From the NCBI GenBank assembly GCA_016712525.1, contig JADJQX010000008.1:1361001-1425000 (forward strand): DNA of 64,000 bases. The letters run 5' to 3'. A program made the translations under genes and the position numbers. This document shows positions 9,488 through 17,913 of the stretch, one piece after another. The stretch is from Myxococcales bacterium. Its GTDB lineage: Bacteria > Myxococcota_A > Polyangia > Polyangiales > Polyangiaceae. How positions within the stretch are numbered: position 1 is the first letter of the stretch; each line of letters opens with the position of its first letter. Below the pieces are notes generated by a model. That model saw only the letters and a list, made by a program, of their open reading frames with translations, had not been told where the DNA came from and searched no databases.

Positions 9488-10363
9488 TCAGCGGGCGGGG
9501 CGAGCCTCGCCGTTCTCCCAGCGGTAGAACCCCTCGCCCGTCTTCTTCCCGAGCTTGCCCGCGCGCACCATCTGCCGAAGGAGCGCGGGCGGGCGGAACT
9601 GTTCGCCGAGCTCGCGCTGGAGGTGCTCGAGGATGGCGAGGCGTACGTCGAGCCCCACGAGATCGGTGAGCTTCAGCGGGCCCATGGGGTGGCGGTAGCC
9701 GAGCTCCATCCCGCGATCGATGTCCGCCGCGCTCGCGACGCCCTGCTCGAGCATCCGCATCGCCTCGGCCCCCAAGATGACCCCGAGCCGGCTCGTCGCG
9801 AAGCCGGGCACGTCGTTCACGACGATGGGCGTCTTGCCGAGCTCTTTGGCGAACGCGACCGCGAAATCGACGGTTTTTTCCGACGTGCCGAGGCCGCGCA
9901 CCACCTCGACGAGCTCCATCACGGGCACCGGATTGAAGAAGTGCACCCCCACGGTGCGCTCGGCGACACCGAGCTTGGTGCCGAGCTCCGTGATCGAGAG
10001 CGACGACGTGTTGCTCGCGACGACCGCGTATTTCTCGGCCACCGGGAGCACCGACGAGAGCAGGTCCACCTTGACCGCCATGTTCTCGAACACGGCCTCG
10101 ACGACCACCTCGGCGCCTTCGCACGCGATCTTCGCCGTGGGCGCGACCGAGAGGTTCGAGAGGGTCGCGTGGCGCTGATCGCCCGTGATTTTCCCCTTTT
10201 GGACGAGCTTCTCGAGCGTCCCCGCGATCTCGCTCAAGGCCGCCTTGGCCCGCGCCTCGTCGACGTCGGCCAGGCGGGTCATGTGGCCCTTCGATGCGCA
10301 CACCTGCGCGATGCCGCGGCCCATGGTTCCGGTCCCGAGCACGGCGACGGTCTTCGTGGTCAT
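9488..10363 (-). CDS. 3-hydroxybutyryl/3-hydroxyacyl-CoA dehydrogenase
   Basis: 291 residues, the usual length of the stand-alone enzyme (Hbd/PaaH group). The Rossmann NAD site VLGTGTMGRGIAQ opens the protein. The catalytic region shows SNTSSLSITEL and GVHFFNPVPVMELVEVVRG (His and Asn of the dyad), then NDVPGFATSRL. The C-terminal dimerisation domain ends with KKTGEGFYRW. It oxidises or reduces 3-hydroxyacyl-CoA with NAD(P) in beta-oxidation or butanoate metabolism in the cytoplasm. No other fatty-acid gene is adjacent; 46 bp separate it from the PEP-utilizer domain gene upstream, so the two may share a transcript. Whether it prefers C4 or longer chains cannot be told. Confidence 0.93.
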   Translation of the reverse strand: MTTKTVAVLGTGTMGRGIAQVCASKGHMTRLADVDEARAKAALSEIAGTLEKLVQKGKITGDQRHATLSNLSVAPTAKIACEGAEVVVEAVFENMAVKVDLLSSVLPVAEKYAVVASNTSSLSITELGTKLGVAERTVGVHFFNPVPVMELVEVVRGLGTSEKTVDFAVAFAKELGKTPIVVNDVPGFATSRLGVILGAEAMRMLEQGVASAADIDRGMELGYRHPMGPLKLTDLVGLDVRLAILEHLQRELGEQFRPPALLRQMVRAGKLGKKTGEGFYRWENGEARPAR

Positions 10364-10409
10364 GTCTTCTTCTCCACCCTGTTCGAGACTTCGGCCGGAC
10401 GCGCGCGCG

Positions 10410-10790
10410 TCAGTCGGCGAAAATGAGCCCGCGGCTCCCGTCGATCGAGAGCACGTGGTGCTTCTTCAGCGTGACCCCGCCGCGCACGGAGAGGGTCTCG
10501 TCGGCGTAGCTGACGACGAGCGAGCTGCACCCCGCGATGCACGGCTTTCCTAGGCTGCGCGCCACGATGGCCGCGTCGGACGTGAGCCCACCACGCGTGG
10601 TCACGATGCCCGCCGCCACACGAAGGGCCGGCATGTCCTCGGAGTCGGTCTCGATGCGGACGAAGATGACGCTCTCCCCCTCGGCCGCGAGGCGCACGAC
10701 CTCGTCGGGAGAGAAGACCATCTTGCCCGTCGCCTGTCCGGGGCTCGCTCCCTGACCACGCGCGAGCGGGGCCTTGTCGGTGTCGCTCAT
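10410..10790 (-). CDS. Stand-alone PEP-utilizing enzyme swivel domain, catalytic His replaced by Asp
   Basis: 126 residues from ATG at 10790 (an upstream extension to 10889 overlaps the next gene and lacks family similarity). It corresponds to the phosphohistidine swivel (mobile) domain of pyruvate phosphate dikinase, PEP synthase and PTS enzyme I. The segment GIVTTRGGLTSDAAIVARSL aligns with the active-site motif GGxTSHAAxVAR, but the phosphorylated His is Asp (codon GAC near 10580). The rest of the domain, LGKPCIAGCSSL and VLSIDGSRGLIF, is well kept. No ATP-grasp or TIM-barrel partner domain is present. It therefore cannot carry out the usual phosphotransfer, and may be a binding or regulatory module. 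Lies 64 bp downstream of the zinc-ribbon membrane protein gene. Confidence 0.82.
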   Translation of the reverse strand: MSDTDKAPLARGQGASPGQATGKMVFSPDEVVRLAAEGESVIFVRIETDSEDMPALRVAAGIVTTRGGLTSDAAIVARSLGKPCIAGCSSLVVSYADETLSVRGGVTLKKHHVLSIDGSRGLIFAD

Positions 10791-10854
10791 GGCCCGCGAT
10801 AAGACCGGAAATCGGGCGCGAGGAAAAGCCCCGTCGCGCCCACGACGCCCAAGC

Positions 10855-11640
10855 TCACGAGGCCTCGGCCTCGCCCTCGTCGGAGTCACCCTCGTCTTCG
10901 GACGCGGTCACCTTGACGCCGGAAAACTCGTTTCCGCACGCGCACTTACGAGGCACCTTCTCTTTGTGGTAGACGCGCTCGCAGGCCGGGCAGACGACCG
11001 CGTCGGGCTCGTAGGCGATGAGCTTCTTGCTGACCGCGCACCTCCGCCCCACCACCGTGAGCGGCTCGAGGAGGATCTTGGTGCCCTCGTCGGAGGGCTC
11101 GCCGATCCGCCCGAGGGTGGTCTCGTCGACGTCGAGCTTCTTCGGGACGCGGTCCTTGGCCTCTTTCACGATCCAGGCGACGGCGGCCGGGTGGGCCCGC
11201 GCCGGAATGCGGAACGAGAAGTCGGCGTCGGCCTCGTCTTTGCCGGTGACCACGAGAGACTCGGAGCCCCCCTCGAACGTGATGGCCTTCACCTTCCACC
11301 AGGGCATCCGGCGGATGTCGCCCTTCTCGTAGGAGATCCCGGGATCGCCCACGCGAATGGCGGCCTCGCTCGACGTGCCGAACCAGATGGCCGCGGCGGT
11401 CAGCACGGCGCCGCCCGCCAAGACGAAGAGCGGGATGTTGTAGGTCGTGCCCTGGGCGGCCGCCCCCTCCACCGGCGTGAAATGCCCGTAGAGATAGCCC
11501 CACACCCCCGCGCCGATGCCCATGCCGCCGAGGGCGCCGGGGACGCGGACGAGCCAGGGGTTCGAGGCGCTCTGGGGCAGGAAGCGGCGCTCGGAGCGCT
11601 GGCGCTTGGTGGAGCTCTTGCGGGACGACTTTTTTGCCAT
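10855..11640 (-). CDS. Membrane protein with C-terminal RING-like zinc ribbon
   Basis: 261 residues. A basic N-terminus (MAKKSSRKSSTKRQRSERR) precedes two membrane helices at about residues 35-55 and 70-88. A soluble domain follows, with a PH-like feel (ISYEKGDIRRMPWWKVKAI). Near the C-terminus, Cys residues are arranged as CAVSKKLI, CPACERVYHKEK and CACG, close to prokaryotic RING-finger family 1 domains that bind zinc. The tail is acidic (EDEGDSDEGEAEAS). Function unknown. RuvA lies 10 bp downstream on the opposite side of its start codon, and the swivel-domain gene lies 64 bp beyond its stop, so ruvA, this gene and the swivel gene may be co-transcribed. Confidence 0.8.
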   Translation of the reverse strand: MAKKSSRKSSTKRQRSERRFLPQSASNPWLVRVPGALGGMGIGAGVWGYLYGHFTPVEGAAAQGTTYNIPLFVLAGGAVLTAAAIWFGTSSEAAIRVGDPGISYEKGDIRRMPWWKVKAITFEGGSESLVVTGKDEADADFSFRIPARAHPAAVAWIVKEAKDRVPKKLDVDETTLGRIGEPSDEGTKILLEPLTVVGRRCAVSKKLIAYEPDAVVCPACERVYHKEKVPRKCACGNEFSGVKVTASEDEGDSDEGEAEAS

Positions 11641-11650
11641 GGTAGGTTCG

Positions 11651-12262
11651 TTACTTGGCGAGGAGCGCGAGCGCCTCGCGGAGAAGCGTGGGGAGGTCGG
11701 CCTCGGTGAGGCGCGAGCCGAGGAGGGCCACCGTGCGGTCGGCCTCGACCTGCTTGTACCCCATTTTCACGAGCGCGCCGGAGAGGAGGTCTCCCTGCGC
11801 CGACGAGGGGCGCGCAGGCGACGACGTGGTCGCGGCCGCGGGGCCCGCGCCAGGCCCTTGGGGGAGCTTGTCCTTGAGCTCCAAGAGCAGGCGCTCGGCC
11901 GTCTTCTTGCCGACCCCCGACACGGCCGTGAGCGTCGCGAGCTCCTTCCGCGCGATCGCCCGCGCGAGGTCGTGCGCCGGGAGGGCGCTCAAGATACCGA
12001 CGGCCGTCTTCGGGCCCACGCTGCTCACGCCGATGAGCGTGCGGAACGCGAACCTGTCGACCTCGGTCGCGAACCCGAAGAGCTGGAGGGCGTCCTCGCG
12101 CACGTGGGTGTGCACGAACAACGTCGCGCGGCCGTCGCTCTCGGTCTTGGCCCGGCCGCGGGTGCCCAGAGGTGCGACAACCTCGTACCCGACGCCGCCC
12201 ACGTCGACGAGCAGCGCGCCGTCGTCGTCTTCGGAGAGGAACCCGGTGAGGCGGCCGATCAC
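11651..12262 (-). CDS. ruvA: Holliday junction branch migration protein RuvA
   Basis: 203 residues from GTG at 12262, which gives the canonical first residues (M)IGRLTGFL; longer in-frame extensions add unrelated sequence. Domain I (OB fold) is residues 1-63, with the family segment VDVGGVGYEV. Domain II has two helix-hairpin-helix motifs, including LIGVSSVGPKTAVGILS and LTAVSGVGKKTAERLLLELK. A Pro/Ala/Ser linker leads to domain III (about 150-203), which contacts RuvB. RuvA tetramers hold Holliday junctions for RuvB-driven branch migration in recombination repair. ruvB and ruvC are not adjacent in the window, unlike many genomes. Confidence 0.97.
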   Translation of the reverse strand: MIGRLTGFLSEDDDGALLVDVGGVGYEVVAPLGTRGRAKTESDGRATLFVHTHVREDALQLFGFATEVDRFAFRTLIGVSSVGPKTAVGILSALPAHDLARAIARKELATLTAVSGVGKKTAERLLLELKDKLPQGPGAGPAAATTSSPARPSSAQGDLLSGALVKMGYKQVEADRTVALLGSRLTEADLPTLLREALALLAK

Positions 12263-12436
12263 GGGGCGAACGTTAGTCGGGATGGGCGCGCAGGGGCAAC
12301 CTTCGTCGGGGCCCCACGGCCCATGCGCGTTGGGGCCCGACCTCCTGGTTCTGGGTCTCGGCCCAAAACGACCGAGGTCTCTCGGTGCGAGAACCGTGAC
12401 CGTCGACGTCCACGCCGCGATGCCTTCGAAAACGGA

Positions 12437-12474
12437 ACGAGGCACGAGCGCCGCGAAGGACACCCGTGCCTCGT
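12437..12474 (-). terminator. Possible hairpin terminator after the first DUF2330 gene
   Basis: A 10-bp inverted repeat (ACGAGGCACG and CGTGCCTCGT) around an 18-nt loop begins 24 bp past the stop codon of the DUF2330 gene at 12498. There is no T-run, so if it terminates it is weak or Rho-assisted. The rest of the 12263-12497 gap shows no feature. Confidence 0.35.
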
Positions 12475-12497
12475 CGGTCGGCACGACGAGACGTCGC

Positions 12498-13916
12498 TCA
12501 GCCGGCCGCGACCTTTCGGCGCCGGAGACGGGCGAGCACCACACCGAAGACGGCGAAGGCACCTCCGAGCAACGTGCCGCCAGCGGCGTTCGCGTTCGAC
12601 GTGGAGCAGCTCGCTCCCCCACCGAAGCTGCCCGTGCCGTCGCTCTGCGCGGCGGCTTCGCTTCGCGGGGCCTGACCCACCTGCTCGCACCCCTGCCACA
12701 CCGGGCAGAGCGGCTCGTTGAGCTCGCGGGTCACCTGGCGCGTGGTGCCGAGGAGGCTCTGATCCGCGGGCGCCGTGAGCACGAGGTCCTCGTTCAGCGC
12801 CGCGTGCGTGAGGTCGGCGCGCATGCGGGTCACGCGGAGCTCCGCCCCCGGGACGATGCGCCCGAGCAAGATGCCCATGTCCTCGTCGCGCACCTGGTCG
12901 GGGGTCTTCGCGGGGTTGCCTTCGCTCGCGTCGATCCCCGCGTAGTCGTTTCCGGCGGGCGCCACCGGGCCGCCGCGGCCACCGAAGCCGCCCACGAAGC
13001 CGGTACGGACCGCGTAGTCGATCTGCTGGGTCTGGAGCCCGATGCTCGACTCGAGCTCCCAGCCGCGCCCGTTCGAGGCGGCCGTGCGCTCGGCGCGGAT
13101 CGTCTTGAAGTTCGACGCGTTCGCCGTCCAGTCCCAGGCGAGGTCTTCTTGTTTGATGGTGAACGTCGGGAAGTTCTGCGGCTCGTAGCGGCCCTGCGCC
13201 ATGACCCACAGCGAGATGCCGACGACCGGCCCCGTGCCCGCCGCGACCATGCGGAGCGGGAGCGTCACCGAGCTGCCACGCGTCGTCACGCGGACCGGGC
13301 GCATCGACTGCACGTTCGCGCCGGGCACGAGCTTCATGGCGAGGAAGTTGAAGTTCTCGCGGACGTACTGCGCGACGACCGGCTTCACGTCCTCGGGGAT
13401 CGAGAATTTGTTGGCGGTGAGCCACTGGTTCAGCGCCTCGGGGTTCGTGGCCTGGAGCTGCACGGTCTCGTACGGCCCGACGACCTCGCGCTTGGTCACG
13501 GTGACCCCGTCGGCGAAGCCGCCGTCGGCGCTGGCCGAGCCCGGAGCGGCCTGAGGGGAGTTGCGCGCGCAGTCGTTCGGAGGGGCCGGGCAGTTTCGCG
13601 GCGGCGCGACGACACCCACCTGCGTGAGCGAGTCGAGCACCGAGAACACCACGTCGGCCGAGAGCCCGACCTGCGCCTCGCCCGAGATGGGGAGCACCCA
13701 CGCGAACGACTCGGGCGCGCCCTGGTAGCGGATCTGATCGTAGAGGGTCGACTGACCCTGACCGACCGAGAGGATCATCCGGTGATCGGTGACCACGGTG
13801 TTGTTCTCGGGCGGGACGAAGCAGCCACCGCACGCTTGCGCGGGGCGCGACACGGCCACGAGGGCAGCCGCGGAGAGGAAGGAAGAAAGCAGAATGGCGA
13901 CCGTGCGGGACTTCAT
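12498..13916 (-). CDS. DUF2330 domain protein with MYXO-CTERM-like tail (copy 1)
   Basis: 472 residues from the ATG at 13916. A signal peptide ends near RPAQA, immediately followed by CGGCFVPPENNTVVTDHRM, the signature start of DUF2330 proteins. The body (residues about 25-400) keeps the domain: QIRYQGAPESFAWVLPISG, CP-rich loop, then a long beta-rich region. The C-terminus has a Ser/Gly/Cys stretch (GGGASCSTS), one hydrophobic helix and RLRRRK, the layout of MYXO-CTERM sorting tails that are processed by rhombosortase-like or myxosortase enzymes. Likely exported and surface-anchored. It is a clear paralogue of the next gene upstream, in the same orientation. Role of DUF2330 unknown. Confidence 0.9.
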   Translation of the reverse strand: MKSRTVAILLSSFLSAAALVAVSRPAQACGGCFVPPENNTVVTDHRMILSVGQGQSTLYDQIRYQGAPESFAWVLPISGEAQVGLSADVVFSVLDSLTQVGVVAPPRNCPAPPNDCARNSPQAAPGSASADGGFADGVTVTKREVVGPYETVQLQATNPEALNQWLTANKFSIPEDVKPVVAQYVRENFNFLAMKLVPGANVQSMRPVRVTTRGSSVTLPLRMVAAGTGPVVGISLWVMAQGRYEPQNFPTFTIKQEDLAWDWTANASNFKTIRAERTAASNGRGWELESSIGLQTQQIDYAVRTGFVGGFGGRGGPVAPAGNDYAGIDASEGNPAKTPDQVRDEDMGILLGRIVPGAELRVTRMRADLTHAALNEDLVLTAPADQSLLGTTRQVTRELNEPLCPVWQGCEQVGQAPRSEAAAQSDGTGSFGGGASCSTSNANAAGGTLLGGAFAVFGVVLARLRRRKVAAG

Positions 13917-14032
13917 GGCATCAAGCAGAGCACAGGTCGTTCCATCGAAAAACACCCGAGTTTTATCGGGTGACACGCGTTTTGGCACACATGACGACCC
14001 GAGACGGCACATGTTGGCATCACAAAATCACG

Positions 14033-14061
14033 CGGGCCCCGTGCAGGTCGCACGAGGCCCG
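14033..14061 (-). terminator. Hairpin terminator after the second DUF2330 gene
   Basis: On the minus strand, just downstream of the stop at 14084, CGGGCC pairs with GGCCCG and the inner GCAC pairs with GTGC, followed by TGATTTTGTG. The compound GC-rich hairpin followed by T-rich sequence fits an intrinsic terminator that separates the two DUF2330 genes. Confidence 0.55.
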
Positions 14062-14083
14062 GTAGGTAGCGAGTGCCGAAGGC

Positions 14084-15463
14084 TCAGGCGCGGGTCGAGC
14101 GACGGCGACGCACGGTGCGACCAATGGCGAGCGCGAGGAACCCGACGCCCGCCGCCGCGAAGCCGTGGGTCGGCATGGCGCCGCCCGTGGAGCAGTGCTC
14201 GGAGGAGCGCGCGATGGCCTCGCTCCGGGGCAACGACCCCGTCTCTTTGCAGCCGACGTACACGGGGCAAAGAGGCTCGTTCAGCTCGCGGGTGACCTGG
14301 CGCACGTTCGACAGCTCGGTCTGATCCGCGGGCGCTTGGAGCAAGAGGTCCTCGCTGAGCGCGGCCTGCGCGATGTCGGTGCGCATGCGGGTCACGAAGA
14401 AGTCCGAGGGCTTCTGCTTGCCGAAGAGCACCGAGAGGTCTTCTTCACGCACCTGCTCCGCGGTCTTGCCGGGCTCGCCGTTCGCGGCCGGGACGGGCGT
14501 GTAGTCTCCCGAGGACTGCCCGTTCGCGAAGATGGGCATGCTGAGCGCCTGGGTGATCGTGCGCACCGGCATCCGGAACGCGCTCTCGACCTCCCACGTG
14601 CGGTTCTGGCCGGCGGCCTGGCGCGCGGCGCGCACGTCTTTGAAGTTCGACTCGTTCTTGGTCCAGTCCCAGACGAGCTCGTCGGCCTTGATGCTGAACG
14701 TCGGGAAGTTCGTGGGCTCGTAGCGGCCTTGCCCCACGACCCAGAGCGTGATGCCCACGATCGGCCCCGTGCCCGCGGCCACCATGCGGAGCGGCAAGAC
14801 GACCTGCGGGCCCTTCGTGGTCACGCGGACCGGGCGCATCGCCTGCACGTTCGCGCCGGGGCGGAGCTTCAACGCGAGGAAGTTGAACTTCTCGCGGACG
14901 TACTGCGCGATGACCGGCTTCACGTTCTCGGGGATCGAGAATTTGTTGTCCGTGAGCCACTTGTTGAGGGCCTCGGCGTCGTTCGACTGGAGCTGCACGG
15001 TGGCGTACGGCCCGACGTTCTCCTGTTTGGTGACGGTGACCCCGCCCGCCGCGCCGCTGTCGGCGGAGCTCGCGCGAGGCGCCTCGGCCGCGAGATCCTC
15101 GCCCGAGTTGCAGTTGGGCGCCGCGGGGCAGTTCCGCGGCGGCGCCACGACGTTGACCGAGGTGAACCCGCCCATGACGCCGAAGAGCGTGTCGGCCGAG
15201 AGCCCGACCGTGGCCTCGCCGGAGATGGGGAGCACCCACGCGAACTCCTGCGGGAGGCCCTGGTAGCGGATCTGATCGTAGAGCGTGCTCTCGCCATTTC
15301 CGACCGAGAGGATCATGCGGTGGTCGGTGACGACGGTGTTGTCCTCGGGCGGCACGAAACAGCCACCGCAGGCCGAGGCGGTGCGCTCGAGGGCGACCGT
15401 CGTGCCGAGCGACGCGACGAGGCCGAGCGCGATGGCGAGTGAGCGAATGTTCTTTTGGTTCAT
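14084..15463 (-). CDS. DUF2330 domain protein with MYXO-CTERM-like tail (copy 2)
   Basis: 459 residues from the ATG at 15463; GGGAGA lies about nine bases upstream. The signal peptide ends near ERTASA and is followed by CGGCFVPPEDNTVVTDHRM, nearly identical to copy 1. Long stretches agree with copy 1, for example VRVTTKGPQVVLPLRMVAAG and QVTRELNEPLCPVYVGC. The C-terminus has STGG with a Cys (SEHC), a hydrophobic helix and VRRRRS, a MYXO-CTERM-like sorting tail. The long in-frame extension upstream to 16015 is a shadow of the acetyltransferase gene. Exported, function unknown. Its own terminator suggests independent transcription from copy 1. Confidence 0.9.
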   Translation of the reverse strand: MNQKNIRSLAIALGLVASLGTTVALERTASACGGCFVPPEDNTVVTDHRMILSVGNGESTLYDQIRYQGLPQEFAWVLPISGEATVGLSADTLFGVMGGFTSVNVVAPPRNCPAAPNCNSGEDLAAEAPRASSADSGAAGGVTVTKQENVGPYATVQLQSNDAEALNKWLTDNKFSIPENVKPVIAQYVREKFNFLALKLRPGANVQAMRPVRVTTKGPQVVLPLRMVAAGTGPIVGITLWVVGQGRYEPTNFPTFSIKADELVWDWTKNESNFKDVRAARQAAGQNRTWEVESAFRMPVRTITQALSMPIFANGQSSGDYTPVPAANGEPGKTAEQVREEDLSVLFGKQKPSDFFVTRMRTDIAQAALSEDLLLQAPADQTELSNVRQVTRELNEPLCPVYVGCKETGSLPRSEAIARSSEHCSTGGAMPTHGFAAAGVGFLALAIGRTVRRRRSTRA

Positions 15464-15648
15464 GCGGAAGGTCTCCCTGTCGTGGCAAAAGCATGCCTCG
15501 TGCCACCAAAAACAGGACACATTTCGGCGCAAAACCAGAGTACGACAAACACGTACCCTGGGCCGAGACTCACTCTGGCACACGGAGAGCGCCGGGCTCA
15601 CCGGCGTGCGGGGTTGAAACGGCGTGCGGCGCGCGGCAAATGGGTCCC

Positions 15649-16131
15649 ATGGTCCACGTCCGCCCGCCCACGCTCGACGAGATCCCGGCCGTGGCGGCCC
15701 TCGCGGGAGCGCTCGTCCGCCAGCACGAGGGGTACGACCCGCGGCGGTTCCTCCACCTCGACGATCCCGCGGCCGGATACGCTCGGTATCTGCCGAAGGC
15801 GCTCCTCGACCCGAAGACCGTGCTGCTCGCGGCGCTCGCGGACGGCGAGGTCGTGGGCTACGCGTACGGCGAGCTCGTGGGCCGCGACTACTTCGCGCTG
15901 CTCGACGCGTGCGGGAAGCTCCACGACATCTACGTCGACGCGCGCGCCCGCGGAAAGGGCGTCGGAGAAGCGCTCGTGCGGGCCATGCAGGACGAGCTCC
16001 GGCGGCGAGGCGCACCCCGCATGGTCCTCCTCACGGCGACGCAAAACGAGGGCGCGCAGAGGCTCTTCGCGAAGCTCGGGTTCCGCACGACGATGCTCGA
16101 GATGACCGCCGAGCTCGAACCTTCGCCCTGA
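15649..16131 (+). CDS. GNAT family N-acetyltransferase
   Basis: 160 residues from ATG at 15649 (an ATG nine bases earlier at 15640 is equally possible). The GNAT fold runs through the whole protein: VRPPTLDEIPAVAALAGAL at the N-terminus, the acetyl-CoA loop LHDIYVDARARGKGVGEALV (Q/RxxGxG/A type) at about residues 90-110, then the final part with ATQNEGAQRLFAKLGFR. It transfers acetyl from acetyl-CoA to an amine; the acceptor (small molecule, peptide or antibiotic) is not predictable. Cytoplasmic. Divergent from DUF2330 copy 2. The gap to the porin gene carries two direct repeats. Confidence 0.88.
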   Translation: MVHVRPPTLDEIPAVAALAGALVRQHEGYDPRRFLHLDDPAAGYARYLPKALLDPKTVLLAALADGEVVGYAYGELVGRDYFALLDACGKLHDIYVDARARGKGVGEALVRAMQDELRRRGAPRMVLLTATQNEGAQRLFAKLGFRTTMLEMTAELEPSP

Positions 16132-16152
16132 GCTGCGCGCACGAGGCGCGAC

Positions 16153-16210
16153 GCGTCACGCAGAAGTGAGTGACGGAAAGGGCGCAATGCGTCACGCAGA
16201 AGTGAGTGAC
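16153..16210 (+). promoter_or_regulatory. Two direct 22-bp repeats upstream of the porin-amylase operon (possible operator)
   Basis: Identical 22-bp copies lie at 16153-16174 and 16189-16210, 36 bp apart start to start. Each contains the partial dyad GTCAC-N10-GTGAC. The second ends 31 bp before the GTG start of the porin gene at 16242, where a repressor or activator site would be expected. They also follow the stop of the acetyltransferase gene by about 20 bp, so a role at its 3' end is the alternative. Confidence 0.5.
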
Positions 16211-16241
16211 TTCTAGCCCGCCCGTGCTAAGCCGGTCCGCC

Positions 16242-17858
16242 GTGGCGCGTACCTCCCTCCGCACGCTCGTCTTCGTCGCGCCTTTCATGGCGACGACGCT
16301 CGTCCAACTCTCGTCGTTCGCTCAGCCCGCGTCGCCTCCGGCCGACACGAAGCCGAAGCCGAGCGACGACTCCCGCGTGCTGCCGGTGGATCACCCCCCG
16401 GCCGCTCCGCCGCCCGCCGATCGCGCCGCCCCCGCGGACGACTCGCGCGTGATGCCGGTCGGGCAGAAGGCACCGGCCCAAGGTGGGCTCTCGTCCCCCG
16501 CCCCGTCGCCGTACCTCCCGCCGCCTGCGAGCGGGCACGAGGGGCACTTCGAGTTCGGCTCGTACGGCCGCGTGTGGGCCGCCACCGACCTCCAAGGCCG
16601 CATGGGCCGCGGCTCGAACGTGGTCGCGTTCGGCCCGCGCCTCGTGGACGAGGGAAGCTACGCCGAGCTCGAGCTCCGCCGCGAGGACACGTGGAGCGAG
16701 AAGACGAAGGGCCGCGTCGTCGCGACGATGGCGCTCTTCCCGCCCTTCTTCCACTTCTCGGGAAACCCCGCCAACGCGATCGGCGTGCGCAACCTGTACG
16801 CCCAAGGCACCTACGACAAGGTGAACCTCTGGGCCGGCTCGCGCATGTACCGCGGCGACGACATCTATCTCCTGAACTGGTGGCCGCTCGACAACCAGAA
16901 CACGGTCGGCGGCGGCGCCTTCGGCTCGTTCGACTCCAAAGCCGGCAAGACGATCCTCGCCGTGCACATGGGCCAGCAGCGCCTCGACAACACGTACCAA
17001 GCGCAGCAGATCCCGGTGGTCGCGCCCTTCGGGTTCGGCACGGTGAACATCACGAAGCTCGATCGCCCCCGCATGGTCGAGACGCTGAAGATCACGCAGC
17101 TCTTCAAGAACGGGCCCGAGGCTCGTTTCTTCGCCGACGATAACCAAGGCTTCAAGGTCTCGCTCTACGGCGAGGCGCACCAGCTCTCGTCGGGTGTGTT
17201 CCAAGATCCGCTCACGCAGCGCGACCGCGACCTCCCCTCGGACGGCGGGTTCCTCGTGGGCAGCCAGCTCACGTACTTCACGGGCCACCGCGACACGCAC
17301 GTGCACCTCTTCCTGCGGCACGCGCGCGGCATCGCGGCGTACGATCCGCTCGAGGCGCCGGCCACCTTCACGCTCGACCGCAGCACGCAGGGCGCGAGCG
17401 ACACGCGCATCGCGTTCTCGGGCAACGTGGAGCAGGGCCCGTTCGCGGTCGCGTGGGGCGCGTACGTGCGCTTCTTCCGCGACGCCTCGACCGACCAGAG
17501 CACCACGCAGAAGTACGACGAGGGCGCGATCGTCGCGAGGCCTTCGTTCTTCCTCGGCGAGCACTTCGGGCTCTCGCTCGAGGGCAGCTATCAGATGCGC
17601 CGCATCAAGGTGATCGACCCCTCGACCGACGCGCCCCTCACGGCGCAGGTGGGGCGCTTCGGCATCATGCCGTACTTCTCGCCCTCGGGCCGAGGCACCT
17701 TCAAACGCCCGCAAATTCGCCTCATTTACGCGCTCACCGGCCGCGACTCGGGGGCGAAGCGCCTCTACGCGGCCGAGGACATCGTAGGCCAGCGCGGGGT
17801 CGATCACTTCCTCGGCCTCGGCGCCGAGTGGTGGTTCAACTCGAGCTCGTACCCCTGA
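16242..17858 (+). CDS. Carbohydrate porin, LamB (maltoporin)-like outer membrane protein
   Basis: 538 residues from GTG at 16242; this start gives a good signal peptide (ARTSLR, then a hydrophobic core ending SSFA), while a GTG at 16206 would add twelve polar residues. After a Pro/Ala/Asp linker (about 30-105) the barrel begins with FGSYGRVWAA. The region VNLWAGSRMYRGDDIYLLNWW resembles the maltoporin signature around the WAGKRFYxRxD motif, and the protein ends in a strand with aromatic residues (GLGAEWWFNSSSYP). Likely a trimeric outer-membrane channel for maltodextrins. The GH13 amylase gene begins 55 bp downstream on the same strand, which supports an alpha-glucan uptake operon. Confidence 0.8.
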   Translation: MARTSLRTLVFVAPFMATTLVQLSSFAQPASPPADTKPKPSDDSRVLPVDHPPAAPPPADRAAPADDSRVMPVGQKAPAQGGLSSPAPSPYLPPPASGHEGHFEFGSYGRVWAATDLQGRMGRGSNVVAFGPRLVDEGSYAELELRREDTWSEKTKGRVVATMALFPPFFHFSGNPANAIGVRNLYAQGTYDKVNLWAGSRMYRGDDIYLLNWWPLDNQNTVGGGAFGSFDSKAGKTILAVHMGQQRLDNTYQAQQIPVVAPFGFGTVNITKLDRPRMVETLKITQLFKNGPEARFFADDNQGFKVSLYGEAHQLSSGVFQDPLTQRDRDLPSDGGFLVGSQLTYFTGHRDTHVHLFLRHARGIAAYDPLEAPATFTLDRSTQGASDTRIAFSGNVEQGPFAVAWGAYVRFFRDASTDQSTTQKYDEGAIVARPSFFLGEHFGLSLEGSYQMRRIKVIDPSTDAPLTAQVGRFGIMPYFSPSGRGTFKRPQIRLIYALTGRDSGAKRLYAAEDIVGQRGVDHFLGLGAEWWFNSSSYP

Positions 17859-17913
17859 CCGCGAGCGCCTGCGGACCCCTCGAACGTTTCCCCGTAGCCA
17901 AGCCGAGCACGCG

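Noticed and set aside
11655..13973. Plus-strand ORF of 772 codons
   Set aside because: Shadow of ruvA and DUF2330 copy 1; GC-rich DNA leaves opposite frames open.
14084..16015. DUF2330 copy 2 with an extra 180-residue N-terminus
   Set aside because: The extension covers the acetyltransferase gene antisense and precedes a clear signal peptide starting at 15463.
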